Counted from the first letter of the stretch, positions 1 through 8,596 are shown. The stretch: 64,000 nt of DNA from Microbulbifer sp. MKSA007 (GCA_032615215.1 CP128433.1:2005501-2069500), one strand, 5' to 3'. The notes: a model not told the origin generated them from the letters alone. Translations and numbers: made by a program.

Positions 1-2
1 GG

Positions 3-572
3 GTTAAGTTTGGTGCGGAGGGTAGGGTCGGGCTCTATACCTATCATCAGGATAGAGTCGCTCGGTGTGGAGATGGGTATCAAGGGAATGACAGCTTTAG
101 ATTTGAGCGGGATACTTGGTATCGGATTGAGTTGTTTGTGCAATTAAATAGCGGTGCAAATAATGCTGACGGATATATCGAGCTATTTATAAATGGCAAA
201 AAAATTGTAGAGGAACAAGGGTTACGGCTGACTGGTAGTGATAGGGTAGCTATTGATAAATTTCAGTTCAGTACTTTTCATGGCGGTAGTTCAGCTTTGT
301 GGTCACCCTCCAAAAAAGTCTATGCCTACTTTGACAATATTTCAGTGAAGCAAGGGAGAAAGATATATGGCCTTAAGGGGGCTGAATGCGAAAATGAGAA
401 AGCTGGAATATACAATGGGTCGGGAGCTTGCTGTTCCAGCTCGTGTGGGGCCTGTGGCGGCCCTGGATGCGGCCAATTAAATGGCGGAAGCTCAGCCTGT
501 TGCACATCGGAAATTATTAATTCAGCGCCATTGTGCTCTTATCCTGGGCAAACCGCCCCATGCACTATGTAA
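3..572 (+). CDS. Secreted polysaccharide-lyase-14-like protein with Cys-rich tail (5' truncated)
   Basis: The reading frame is open to the left edge, so the start lies outside the window. The visible part reads like the C-terminal half of a PL14-type beta-jelly-roll lyase: a W-Y-x-I-E strand, an N-x-x-x-x-x-A-D-G-Y-I turn, then F-S-T-F-H-G-G and Y-F-D-N-I near residue 120. These match the family's usual order and suggest extracellular uronate-polysaccharide cleavage. The last 45 residues form a separate Cys-rich module (C-C-S-S-S-C-G-x-C-G-G-x-G-C, then C-C and C-x-x-x-x-x-x-x-x-P-C) seen as an add-on domain in some secreted proteins; its role is unknown. Family assignment is by motif memory only; another jelly-roll glycan-binding protein is possible. 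Confidence 0.6.
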   Translation, partial: VKFGAEGRVGLYTYHQDRVARCGDGYQGNDSFRFERDTWYRIELFVQLNSGANNADGYIELFINGKKIVEEQGLRLTGSDRVAIDKFQFSTFHGGSSALWSPSKKVYAYFDNISVKQGRKIYGLKGAECENEKAGIYNGSGACCSSSCGACGGPGCGQLNGGSSACCTSEIINSAPLCSYPGQTAPCTM

Positions 573-581
573 GGCTTGGCT

Positions 582-612
582 TGAGGGGTTCTGAGTAACT
601 CAGGGGCTTTAT
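582..612 (+). terminator. Weak hairpin after the PL14-like gene
   Basis: CTGAG-TAA-CTCAG (591-603) lies in a G-rich context followed by CTTTATAATTT, between two convergent genes. The stem is only 5 bp, so this is a weak call. Confidence 0.3.
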
Positions 613-615
613 AAT

Positions 616-1345
616 TTAAGGTTGCCATTTAAATCGCTGAATTAATTGCAAGAAACTTCCCTGTATTTCGCATTGTATTTTCAGCTGAGAACCGCTCACC
701 GGATGTTCAAGCTTGAGTTCAGATGCATGCAAAAGTAGTCGAGAGCACTCGAGCCTGTTGGCAAAGAAACGATTATGGGTTGACTTTCCATATTTCGGGC
801 AGCCAATTAGAGGGTGGTGGATATGCTTGAAATGCCTTCTTATTTGATGGCGCCGCCCTGTTTTCAATTGGATTTCTACTAGGGAATACCGGCTGGTCGG
901 GTAGCGGTCAACCTCATAAGGTAGCTCAATAGTCTCCAAGCGTCGGTACAATGTAACAGCCTGCTGACGTGGCAGATCCGTTTTTGGTCGCTTCCTCTGG
1001 TGTTTGAAGTCGGCAACGGGGGAGGGCATAGTCAATGACACCTTCTTCCGGGCTATACCCTCTGCATACAGCAATATATTTTTTTGATGATAAATCACTT
1101 TCCAGCTGCTGCTGTACCTGCGCTGCAATCTCACTGCTTTTGGCAAAAATAATAACACCGGAGGTAGGCTTATCCAGTCGATGTACTGGATAAAGAAAGC
1201 TGCCACATAGGTCCCTCAAATATTGCAAAAGTACACGCTTTTCATGGCGGTCTATTTCTGATCTGTGAACAAGCCACCCCTCTGGTTTATAAGCGGCAAG
1301 TAAGTAGTTGTCTTCAAAGAGAATGGTAGGTTCTTGAGTGGTCAT
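616..1345 (-). CDS. truC: tRNA pseudouridine(65) synthase TruC, single-base frameshift
   Basis: RluA-family pseudouridine synthase; TruC makes pseudouridine 65 in tRNA. The N-terminal piece carries K-P-x-G-W-L-V-H-R-S and the catalytic H-R-L-D-K-P-T-S-G motif. The C-terminal piece carries R-Y-P-T-S-R-Y-S-L-V-E, the K-T-G-R-R-H-Q-I-R-R-H motif and L-L-L-H-A-S. They lie in different frames; the break is at the five-G run 1018-1022 (plus strand). Removing one G joins A-L-P to V-A-D-F-K-H-Q-R-K-R-P and gives 242 aa, the normal family length. The start is taken as ATG 1345, which aligns with the usual TruC N-terminus; an upstream GTG at 1384 is less likely. Sequencing error is more likely than a real pseudogene. 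Confidence 0.85.
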
Positions 1346-1480
1346 TTTGGGGGCGTGGCGACTGGACTGTAATTTCGGTAACACGATTTTATGGCATAGC
1401 GAGCCCTCAAGCTATGTTGAAAAGTAAAAGTTGGTTAGTGAATTCAGGGTAGAATTTTTATCGATAGGCAAAAAACAGAC

Positions 1481-1508
1481 TTGACATGGTACCAAATGAG
1501 AATAAACT
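1481..1508 (+). promoter_or_regulatory. Sigma-70-like promoter upstream of the rtcB leader
   Basis: A perfect -35 TTGACA (1481-1486) is followed after 16 bases by TAAACT (1503-1508), 4 of 6 matches to TATAAT. It would start a transcript near 1515 that runs into the hairpins at 1655-1725. Confidence 0.4.
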
Positions 1509-1514
1509 GCACTT

Positions 1515-1725
1515 AAATTCCATTGCTGATCTAGTTTCAAGGTTGGCATTCTAATTGGCAGTATTTTTGAAGTGGATCGCACCACTAAGGAGCCGTGAAA
1601 TGCGAAATGTAGATATCAAGAGTTTATTTGTTTAATCGCTTTTCACGCGCTTGAGCTTGGAAAGTGATATTGCTTTCCAAGCCAGACCTTCCAAAAGCCC
1701 TGGCAAATGCCGGGGCTTTTTTGTT
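1515..1725 (+). ncRNA. Candidate small RNA or attenuated leader upstream of rtcB
   Basis: Between the promoter at 1481 and the terminator at 1693-1725 there is a perfect 10-bp hairpin (GCTTGGAAAG at 1655-1664 with CTTTCCAAGC at 1673-1682). There is also a minimal ORF, ATG 1600 to TAA 1635 (11 codons), with a GGAG ribosome site at 1589-1592. A transcript of about 200 bases would end before rtcB. It could be a stand-alone small RNA, a leader-peptide attenuator for rtcB, or a tiny gene. All three are inference. Confidence 0.35.
1693..1725 (+). terminator. Rho-independent terminator before rtcB
   Basis: AAAAGCCC-T-GGC / AAAT / GCC-G-GGGCTTTT gives about 12 bp with one U-G pair, followed by a T-rich tract. 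It lies 50 bp upstream of the rtcB start on the same strand, so it ends an upstream transcript or attenuates rtcB. Confidence 0.8.
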
Positions 1726-1774
1726 TTAGCTTGGATTGCCGTTTCAGTTAAGTGGATTAATCCAGGGATAAAAT

Positions 1775-2983
1775 ATGCCTGTAAAAACAGTGTTAAATCG
1801 AAATGCAGCGCCTGGCACGGTACCGGTAAAAATCTATACCGATGATATTGAGCCCCAGGCAATGCAACAGTTAAAGAATATTGCCCAGCTTCCTATTGTG
1901 CACTCCCATGTTGCTGCTATGCCGGATGTGCATTTGGGAAAGGGGGCAACGGTAGGATCGGTGATCCCAACGGTAAGTGCGATAATTCCTGCTGCCGTTG
2001 GGGTGGATATTGGTTGTGGAATGAATGCGGTGCGAACTTCGCTACAAGCCTATCAGCTGCCAGACAATCTGAAAGCACTGCGGGACGCCATTGAGGTGAA
2101 AGTGCCGGTTGGTCAGGGACGACATAAACTGATCAGCGCCAGGGAATCTGCCTGCAAACTTTTAGCTCCCGGTGTGGATAGATTGTTTTCAAAGCATCCA
2201 GGGCTACTGAAGAAACTGCATCAGCCACAAAAAACCTGGGTGACCCAAATGGGTACATTAGGGGGTGGCAATCACTTTATCGAAGTTTGTATTGATGAGA
2301 GTGGTGCTGTCTGGGTGATGTTGCATTCAGGGAGTCGAGGGATTGGCAATGCTATTGGTCAGCATTTTATCCAGTTGGCCCGACGGGATATGGCTGGGCA
2401 TATGCACAATCTTCCGGATAAGGATCTGGCCTATTTCTCAGAAGGCTGCCAGAATTTTGACGATTATATTGAAGCGGTTAATTGGGCGCAGGAATATGCT
2501 CGCTGGAACAGGCAGGAAATGATGAAGCTTGTGCTTGGATGTCTGAAGGTAAGCTTACCAAAGTTTAATTTGACCACAGAGGCAATTAATTGCCACCATA
2601 ATTATGTTGTTCGCGAGCGTCATTTTGATAGAGATGTATTCGTGACTCGCAAAGGGGCTATTAGTGCTCAGAGAGATCAGCTGGGAATTATTCCCGGCTC
2701 TATGGGGGCTAAGTCATTTATCGTGCGTGGGCTTGGCAATAAGGAATCTTTTTGTTCTTGCGCACACGGAGCTGGCCGAAAAATGAGTCGTACAGCGGCT
2801 CGCCAGCGTTTTACCAGAAAGGACTTGGAAGATCAGACCCGAGGTGTGCAATGCCGTAAAGATAAGGGCGTTCTGGATGAGATTCCTGCTGCTTATAAGG
2901 ATATTGATCGGGTGATGGAGAACCAGTCCGATCTTGTGGAAGTGGTGCACACGCTACGCCAGGTAATTTGTATCAAGGGGTAA
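1775..2983 (+). CDS. rtcB: RNA-splicing ligase RtcB
   Basis: RtcB joins RNA 2',3'-cyclic phosphate or 3'-phosphate ends to 5'-OH ends using GTP and Mn2+, in tRNA and RNA repair. At 402 aa it matches the bacterial length of about 408. Visible hallmarks: M-P-D-V-H-L-G-K-G-A-T-V-G metal/active-site segment, D-I-G-C-G-M-N-A-V-R near residue 80, G-T-L-G-G-G-N-H-F-I-E, H-S-G-S-R-G-I-G, and C-A-H-G-A-G-R-K-M-S-R, which carries the His that is guanylylated. The start has an AGGG site 8 bases upstream. No rtcR or rtcA neighbour is seen, so the sigma-54 control known from E. coli is not evident here. Confidence 0.95.
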   Translation: MPVKTVLNRNAAPGTVPVKIYTDDIEPQAMQQLKNIAQLPIVHSHVAAMPDVHLGKGATVGSVIPTVSAIIPAAVGVDIGCGMNAVRTSLQAYQLPDNLKALRDAIEVKVPVGQGRHKLISARESACKLLAPGVDRLFSKHPGLLKKLHQPQKTWVTQMGTLGGGNHFIEVCIDESGAVWVMLHSGSRGIGNAIGQHFIQLARRDMAGHMHNLPDKDLAYFSEGCQNFDDYIEAVNWAQEYARWNRQEMMKLVLGCLKVSLPKFNLTTEAINCHHNYVVRERHFDRDVFVTRKGAISAQRDQLGIIPGSMGAKSFIVRGLGNKESFCSCAHGAGRKMSRTAARQRFTRKDLEDQTRGVQCRKDKGVLDEIPAAYKDIDRVMENQSDLVEVVHTLRQVICIKG

Positions 2984-3062
2984 ATAAGGAGGTATCAATA
3001 CAAGTTTTGAGTGAGAAGATATTTGGAATAGGGGATCTACTAAAAGTAAAAGGTGAAATTTT

Positions 3063-3251
3063 ATGAAAAAGAAAGAAAAAATTCGTAGTTACGTTGCGCG
3101 TAATCCGCTAATGAGAAAGGGCGGTGTCCACGTAAAGGCAAAATCTTCGGGTCGTTTCGCTAGCAAGCAGAAGCTGCGTAAAGAGGTGCGGGAGTGCGAC
3201 TCCCGCCCCCAGGCTTTTGCTGCTATTTTTTCGTTGATATCGCCTCTTTAG
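3063..3251 (+). CDS. Small basic protein, ArfA-like ribosome-rescue candidate
   Basis: A 62-aa protein, very basic through residue 41 (K/R-rich, with N-P-L-M-R-K-G-G-V-H), with a good AGGTGA site upstream of ATG 3063. A perfect 8-bp hairpin (GCGGGAGT-GCG-ACTCCCGC, 3188-3206) sits inside the coding sequence at codons 42-48. It is followed by a hydrophobic tail (A-F-A-A-I-F-S-L-I-S-P-L). E. coli arfA has this architecture: the in-gene hairpin causes the mRNA to be cut or ended early, giving a stop-less message, and the hydrophobic tail marks full-length product for degradation. The sequence lacks the classical K-G-K-G-S-Y motif, so this may be a divergent or analogous rescue factor. Function is inferred from architecture. 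Confidence 0.5.
   Translation: MKKKEKIRSYVARNPLMRKGGVHVKAKSSGRFASKQKLRKEVRECDSRPQAFAAIFSLISPL
3188..3206 (+). promoter_or_regulatory. Hairpin within the coding region of the arfA-like gene
   Basis: GCGGGAGT / GCG / ACTCCCGC is a perfect 8-bp inverted repeat with a 3-base loop, 45 bases before the stop codon. A T6 tract follows about 18 bases later, too far for a standard terminator, so RNase III cleavage is the more plausible mechanism. Confidence 0.55.
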
Positions 3252-3272
3252 TTAGCCGTGTTCTCTGCTAGC

Positions 3273-3662
3273 CTATTTCCCATTAGGCCAGTCGGGTAGA
3301 GCTTCCAAATATACCCAGCGCTTCTTAAATAACTTAAATAGTGAAATTTCGTGAATCAGGTGTTCTTGGTCATTTTCTGTATACCAAGCCTTAAATTCCA
3401 CAATCGACTTTTTTAGTCCCGCCTTGCTCTTAATAACTTCCAATTTTGTCCACTGGGTTTCAATATCCTCAGCTTGCAGTTCTGGGCAGGTGTCGGGATG
3501 CCAGGTTTTTTTCAGGTACCGAAAATTTCCGGTTGCAAAGGCCGTATAGCGACTGCGCATAACCGCTTCTGCATTATTGGGGTAAGCCTTTCCCGACAAA
3601 TAGAGTCCGCAGCAGGTATCAAGGGGCTTGCCCGATCCACAGGGGCAGTACCGATCCGTCAT
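3273..3662 (-). CDS. YchJ-family SEC-C motif protein
   Basis: A 129-aa protein of the YchJ / UPF0225 type. The N-terminus is a SEC-C zinc knuckle (C-P-C-G-S-G-K-x-x-x-x-C-C, residues 6-19), followed by the family signature A-E-A-V-M-R-S-R-Y-T-A-F-A. The rest is an NTF2-like alpha/beta domain with H-E-I-S-L-F near residue 104. The cellular role of the family is not established. It lies convergent with the arfA-like gene and has no operon partner. Confidence 0.85.
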   Translation of the reverse strand: MTDRYCPCGSGKPLDTCCGLYLSGKAYPNNAEAVMRSRYTAFATGNFRYLKKTWHPDTCPELQAEDIETQWTKLEVIKSKAGLKKSIVEFKAWYTENDQEHLIHEISLFKLFKKRWVYLEALPDWPNGK

Positions 3663-3741
3663 AAATCATCTCTCCAGCGTGAACTTAACGCTCTCGTAAC
3701 ACTTTTTAACCATGTTTTCTGGTGAGGGAGCGTAGCATAGC

Positions 3742-3787
3742 TTGACCTTTAAAATGTTGCCGCTAAGATACCGACCAACCGGTTGGT
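3742..3787 (+). promoter_or_regulatory. Promoter and palindromic operator of the TetR-RND operon
   Basis: TTGACC (3742-3747), a 16-base spacer and TAAGAT (3764-3769) form a promoter. The perfect 14-bp palindrome ACCAACCGGTTGGT (3774-3787) follows at the expected transcription start, 28 bases before the TetR start codon. The placement fits autorepression by the TetR protein. Confidence 0.7.
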
Positions 3788-3814
3788 TTTGATTGGTGGT
3801 GCCCAGGAGGTCAT

Positions 3815-4342
3815 GTGTCGAGAGTCGACAAAGCTGCCATTGTTCGAGCAGCAGAAGAAGTAGTCCGGGATCGCGGGGCGCGCAAGTTGACCCTGGATGC
3901 GGTGGCTGCACAGTGCGGGCTCAGCAAGGGCGGTTTGATTCATCATTTTCGAACTAAGCAGTCACTCCTGAAGGCGATGCTGGAGGCGGCAATAGCTCGT
4001 GAAGATGACAGTGTTGCCACTTTTGTGTCCTCGGGGGACAGCTTGTTGGTGTCGCGCTTGAAGAGCATTTTTGAATTGATGGAGGATGACAAGGGGCTGC
4101 CTCGCTCACTGATCGCCGCCGTGGCCGAAGACCCCATGTTGCTGGGGCCGGTAAAAGACAAAGAGGAGCAGCAGCGTCGCGATATATGCGATGCGTATTG
4201 TGACCCGGAAATGGCGGAACTGCTAATCCTGGCGGCCCAGGGCATGTTCCTGGGTCGCGTACTCGGTGTGGTTGAGTCCGAAGACCCGATTATTGAACGT
4301 TTACAGGGACGTCTGCTGGCGCTCTCTGCCGACCTGAACTAA
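3815..4342 (+). CDS. TetR/AcrR-family transcriptional regulator
   Basis: A 175-aa one-domain repressor. Residues 8-55 form the TetR helix-turn-helix (I-V-R-A-A-E-E-V-V-R-D-R-G, L-D-A-V-A-A-Q-C-G-L-S-K-G-G-L-I-H-H-F), followed by a short helical ligand-binding part. The start is GTG 3815, just after an AGGAGG site. It is the first gene of an operon with the membrane-fusion and RND genes and has a palindrome at its own promoter. The simplest reading is a drug- or metabolite-sensing repressor of this pump. The ligand cannot be told from sequence. Confidence 0.9.
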   Translation: MSRVDKAAIVRAAEEVVRDRGARKLTLDAVAAQCGLSKGGLIHHFRTKQSLLKAMLEAAIAREDDSVATFVSSGDSLLVSRLKSIFELMEDDKGLPRSLIAAVAEDPMLLGPVKDKEEQQRRDICDAYCDPEMAELLILAAQGMFLGRVLGVVESEDPIIERLQGRLLALSADLN

Positions 4343-4380
4343 AGGTCAGCCCCAGTTAATACAGTTTGTGGATGATAAAT

Positions 4381-5445
4381 ATGAATATATCGCCAAGATC
4401 GCGTTTCTCATTGGCCGTTTTGATCGCAGCAGTTGCAGTTCTGGCAGGATGCTCCGAATCGAAGACGGAGCAGGCGCAAGCAGAGCACGTCTGGCCCGTG
4501 AAAGTAGCTACCGTTGCCAGTAATGACCAGGTCAAAGATCGACAGTTTGCCGGTCGTGTTAAGGCAGTGCAGAGTGTCGACCTATCTTTCCAGGTTGGTG
4601 GGAAGCTGGACAAGCTCACAATTCGCGAAGGTGAAATTATTCCAAAGGGAACCCTGATCGCAGAACTTGATCAGCGGGATTACCTGCGCAGGGTAAAAGA
4701 AGCCCGATTAAATGTAGAGTTGCTGGAAAAAACCCTCAATCGTCAGCGCTCTCTGGCAGGGTCAAAAGTTATTTCACAGCAGCAGCTGGATGAAACGAAA
4801 AGTAACTTTGACTTGGCTAAAGTTACCCTGGAACGTGCTGAGCAGGACCTGGCTTATACCCAGCTAAGGGTTCCATTCGATGCTTTGGCGACTCGCCAGC
4901 TGGTAGAGAATTACACCAACGTCCAGGCCGGCCAGGCAATTGTCCGTTTGCAGAATATTTCTGAAGTTCGAATTCAAATCTCCGTGCCTGAAAAGCTGTT
5001 GGCCACGGTTAATGAAGAGCAAGTCAACTCCATGACCGCCGAATTTGAATTTTTGCCGGGCAAGGAGTTCCCACTTACTTACCGTGAGCACCAGGCTGAG
5101 GCAGACAGCGTTACCCAGACTTACGTTGTCGAGTTTGGAATGCCCCGCCCCGAAAATGTACAGATCCTTCCCGGCATGACCGCTCGCGTTAGTGTGAAGT
5201 TGAATAAAGCGAGTGGTGACCTGTGGGTTCCCCTTTCAGCAGTGCAGACTGGCCCGGAAGGTAAGCCCTATGTTTGGCAAATTAATGCAGACCAGTCTGT
5301 TTCCAAAGCTTCCGTGACCCTCGGGCGAACTGATGGTGAGTCGGTTCAGATTAAAGATGGCATTAGCCCCGCTATGAAACTGGTTGCTACCGGCGGCCAG
5401 CATCTTTATGACGGTGCAAAAGTACGCAATTACGCGCAGCACTAA
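4381..5445 (+). CDS. RND efflux periplasmic adaptor (membrane-fusion) lipoprotein
   Basis: Periplasmic adaptor that links an RND pump to an outer-membrane channel. The start is taken at ATG 4381; in-frame ATG 4372 and TTG 4366 lie just upstream. The N-terminus is a lipoprotein signal ending L-A-G-C, with the lipidated Cys at 24. A lipoyl half-motif follows (V-D-L-S-F-Q-V-G-G-K-L), then a coiled-coil hairpin at about residues 95-155, a second lipoyl half (R-V-P-F-D-A-L), and beta-barrel and membrane-proximal domains. The RND permease starts 43 bases downstream. No outer-membrane factor gene is present, so a shared TolC-like channel is likely. Confidence 0.92.
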   Translation: MNISPRSRFSLAVLIAAVAVLAGCSESKTEQAQAEHVWPVKVATVASNDQVKDRQFAGRVKAVQSVDLSFQVGGKLDKLTIREGEIIPKGTLIAELDQRDYLRRVKEARLNVELLEKTLNRQRSLAGSKVISQQQLDETKSNFDLAKVTLERAEQDLAYTQLRVPFDALATRQLVENYTNVQAGQAIVRLQNISEVRIQISVPEKLLATVNEEQVNSMTAEFEFLPGKEFPLTYREHQAEADSVTQTYVVEFGMPRPENVQILPGMTARVSVKLNKASGDLWVPLSAVQTGPEGKPYVWQINADQSVSKASVTLGRTDGESVQIKDGISPAMKLVATGGQHLYDGAKVRNYAQH

Positions 5446-5488
5446 TTAGTGTGTTAGCTCTGGCCCTGTTAACAGTAGGGAAAATGTT

Positions 5489-8400
5489 GTGAAGATTTCT
5501 GACATATTTATAGAAAAGCCAGTTTATAGCTGGCTATTGATGCTGATTTGCTTAATCGGTGGTCTTTGGGGGCTTTCAGATATTGGCCGCCTGGAAGATC
5601 CTGCGTTTACGATCAAGGAAGCCCGTGTTTACACCTTCTACCCAGGCGCCAGCGCCCAGCGTGTAGAAGAGGAGGTCACCGAAAAGCTTGAGGTGGCCAT
5701 CCAACAAATGGGACAGCTGGACAAGGTCTCTTCCACCTCAAGTCCGGGAATGTCTGAAATTCGGGTGGAAATCAAAGATCAGTATGCCTCGCAGGAGCTT
5801 GCCCAGGTTTGGGATGAATTGCGACGCAAGGTTAACGATGCTCAAAGTGATCTGCCCAGCGGTGCTTTACCCTCCATTGTGAATGATGACTTTGGTGAGG
5901 TTTACGGTATTTATTATGCGATTACCGGAGAAGGGTTTTCGCTGACTGAAATGCGTGAAATTACCAAAGCGATTCGCCGGGAGTTACTGGGAGTTGAGGG
6001 GGTTGCCAAGGTTTCCCGCTCAGGCATTATCGACGAAGTGGCTTACCTGGATATTGATGAATCCCGCCTGGCCCAGTTTGGTTTTTCCCTGGATGACTTA
6101 GCGCAGGTACTGCAATCTGAAAGTTCGACCCAGAAAGTCGGCGAGATTGGAGGCCAGGATTTACGTACCCGTATACTGGTCGACAATCCTGCGAGTGACC
6201 TGGAATCCATTCGTAATATTCTCGTCGGCGTGCCCGGCTCTACCGCGATGCTGGCCGTCCGTGATATCGCCGATATTTCTCTCGGTTACGATGAGAGCCC
6301 CAGCTTTATTGCCCGATTTGATGGCAAGCAGGCCATTCTGCTGGGTGTGGCCGGTGCGGAAAATACCAATATCGTGAACGTTGGCAAGGCGGTAGAGGCC
6401 AGGCTGGAGCAGATTAAACAGGCATTGCCCCTGGGTGTAGAAATCCATCCTATCTACGAGCAGCATCAGGTAGTAGAGGAGAGTGTTGACGGTTTCCTCT
6501 TTAACCTGGTTTCTTCTGTCGTGATCGTTACTCTAGTACTTTGTGTATTTATGGGCTGGCGTTCCGGTGTTGTGGTTGGCACTGTCCTCGGTTTGACCGT
6601 TTTGGGCACCGTGTTAATCATGAACCTGTTTGGCTTGAATTTGCAGCGGATCTCTCTCGGTGCCCTGATTATCGCCATGGGTATGTTGGTTGATAATGCC
6701 ATTGTGGTTGCCGAAGGGATGCTGATGGGGGTTCAGAGAAAAGAAGAGCCTAAGAGTGCTGCCAGGCGCGTAGTCCGCCAGACTTTCTGGCCACTGCTGG
6801 GTGCGACCATTATCGGTATTATGGCGTTCTCCGGTATCGGTCTGTCCGATGATGCTACTGGCGAATTCCTTTTCTCCCTGTTTGCGGTAATTGGTATCTC
6901 CCTGTTACTCAGCTGGATACTGGCGATTACTATTACCCCTTACTTGGGCTATCACCTGTTTAAGCCGGGTAAGCAAGCCGACTCGGAAGATCCTTACGAT
7001 GGCCGCTTCTACAATATGTACTCCGGTGCTCTATCAGGAGCTTTGAAGCGCAGGGGCCTGACCATTGCAGTACTTATTGTGGTGACTCTGGTCAGCTACT
7101 TTGCTTTCGGGTTTGTGAAGCAGGGGTTCTTCCCCAATTCAAATGCTCCACTTTTTTATGTTAACTATTTCATGCCTCAGGGCAGTGATATTAATCGTAC
7201 TGATAAGGCGCTTCAGGAAGCGACTGCATTCTTCCAGGAACAGGATGAAGTTGTCTCCGTGACAGCAGTAGCTGGTCGCGGAGCCGATCGCTTTATGCTG
7301 ACCTATGCTCCCGAGCCACCCAATGCGTCTTATGGCCAGTTGATTGTTCGCACTGAAAACCGGGAGCAAATCCCCCAGTTGATTGAGAGCGCCAAGGCGA
7401 AGTTGCGTGTAGCGCAGCCGGAAGCATTGATTACTTTCAAGCGATTGGTGTTTGGTCCCGGTGGCGGATCGGATGTTGAAGTGCGTATTTCAGGTCCGGA
7501 TTACCAGACACTGCGTACCTTGGCAGTCAGTGTAGAACAGCAGTTCCGTGACAAAGGACTGGAAGATATTCGTCACAACTGGCGCAGCAGAGAGCCTACT
7601 CTGCACGCACATCTGGATGATGAGCGGGCGCGAGTTGCCGGGGTTACCAATGCTGATGTCAGCCGTATGATTCAGTTTGCCACTGCGGGTTACACCGTTG
7701 GCGATTTTGAAAGCGGTGACCGTATTATCCCTATTGTTGCCCGTATGCCAGAGGGAGATCGCAATCAGGTGGGTTCACTGGAAGACCGCTTGGTGTGGAG
7801 CCCCAATGAGCAGGGTTATATTCCGGCAGGACAGTTGATTACTGATTTCGAGTTAACCGCTGATGAAGGATTGATCCAAAGACGCAACAGGGTGCCGACT
7901 ATTACCATCAGTGCGGATGCGCCTGAAGGTGTTACAGCAATGTCAGCCTTTGGCCGTATACGTCCCTGGGTTGAAGAAATGAAGTTGCCACCTGGCTTCA
8001 AGGTTGAATTCGGTGGTGAGTACGAAAGTTCTACCGATGCGCAGAAGTCACTAGGTAAAGGTTTACCCTTGGGCTTCCTGATTATGATCCTGGTGTCGAT
8101 ACTGCTGTTCGGTACTGTTCGGGAGCCGGTGATTATCTGGCTGGTTGTTCCTATGTGTCTCGTCGGTGTTGTTGTCGGGTTGTTGGCGACGGGATTACCA
8201 TTTGGATTTATGTCTCTTCTCGGTGTTCTCAGCTTGTCTGGTATGTTGATTAAAAATGCCGTGGTATTGGTGGATGAGATTGAGGTTCAGACCCATGCGG
8301 GCCTGCCGAGGTTGACAGCTATCCAACGGGCCAGCGTTAGCCGTTTGCGTCCGGTATTCCTTGCCGCTGTCACTACTATTTTAGGAATGTCCCCGCTTCT

Positions 8401-8596
8401 GTTCGACGCTTTCTTTGCGGATATGGCGGTGACAATTATGGGTGGGCTTGGATTTGCCACGGTGCTGACCTTGATTGCAATCCCAGTATTCTATGCGGTG
8501 TTCCATAAGGTTAGGCCCAGTGAAGTATTGGGAGGTGACACACAAGCTGAGGTTAAACCTTTAGAAAAGGCTACTGGAGAGGCCGTATCGGCATAA
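5489..8596 (+). CDS. RND-family efflux pump inner-membrane permease
   Basis: At 1035 aa this is the usual RND size: two repeats, each with one membrane helix, a large periplasmic loop and five or six further helices. The start is GTG 5489 with AGTAGGG upstream. Visible family segments are the N-terminal F-I-E-K-P-V-Y-S-W, the F-Y-P-G-A-S-A region of the porter domain, the helix-4 proton-relay segment A-M-G-M-L-V-D-N-A-I-V-V-A-E-G near residue 400, and G-M-L-I-K-N-A-V-V-L-V-D-E-I in the second half. It resembles the multidrug HAE1/AcrB-like branch more than the CusA metal branch. Substrate unknown. The gene ends the TetR-MFP-RND operon. Confidence 0.95.
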   Translation: MKISDIFIEKPVYSWLLMLICLIGGLWGLSDIGRLEDPAFTIKEARVYTFYPGASAQRVEEEVTEKLEVAIQQMGQLDKVSSTSSPGMSEIRVEIKDQYASQELAQVWDELRRKVNDAQSDLPSGALPSIVNDDFGEVYGIYYAITGEGFSLTEMREITKAIRRELLGVEGVAKVSRSGIIDEVAYLDIDESRLAQFGFSLDDLAQVLQSESSTQKVGEIGGQDLRTRILVDNPASDLESIRNILVGVPGSTAMLAVRDIADISLGYDESPSFIARFDGKQAILLGVAGAENTNIVNVGKAVEARLEQIKQALPLGVEIHPIYEQHQVVEESVDGFLFNLVSSVVIVTLVLCVFMGWRSGVVVGTVLGLTVLGTVLIMNLFGLNLQRISLGALIIAMGMLVDNAIVVAEGMLMGVQRKEEPKSAARRVVRQTFWPLLGATIIGIMAFSGIGLSDDATGEFLFSLFAVIGISLLLSWILAITITPYLGYHLFKPGKQADSEDPYDGRFYNMYSGALSGALKRRGLTIAVLIVVTLVSYFAFGFVKQGFFPNSNAPLFYVNYFMPQGSDINRTDKALQEATAFFQEQDEVVSVTAVAGRGADRFMLTYAPEPPNASYGQLIVRTENREQIPQLIESAKAKLRVAQPEALITFKRLVFGPGGGSDVEVRISGPDYQTLRTLAVSVEQQFRDKGLEDIRHNWRSREPTLHAHLDDERARVAGVTNADVSRMIQFATAGYTVGDFESGDRIIPIVARMPEGDRNQVGSLEDRLVWSPNEQGYIPAGQLITDFELTADEGLIQRRNRVPTITISADAPEGVTAMSAFGRIRPWVEEMKLPPGFKVEFGGEYESSTDAQKSLGKGLPLGFLIMILVSILLFGTVREPVIIWLVVPMCLVGVVVGLLATGLPFGFMSLLGVLSLSGMLIKNAVVLVDEIEVQTHAGLPRLTAIQRASVSRLRPVFLAAVTTILGMSPLLFDAFFADMAVTIMGGLGFATVLTLIAIPVFYAVFHKVRPSEVLGGDTQAEVKPLEKATGEAVSA

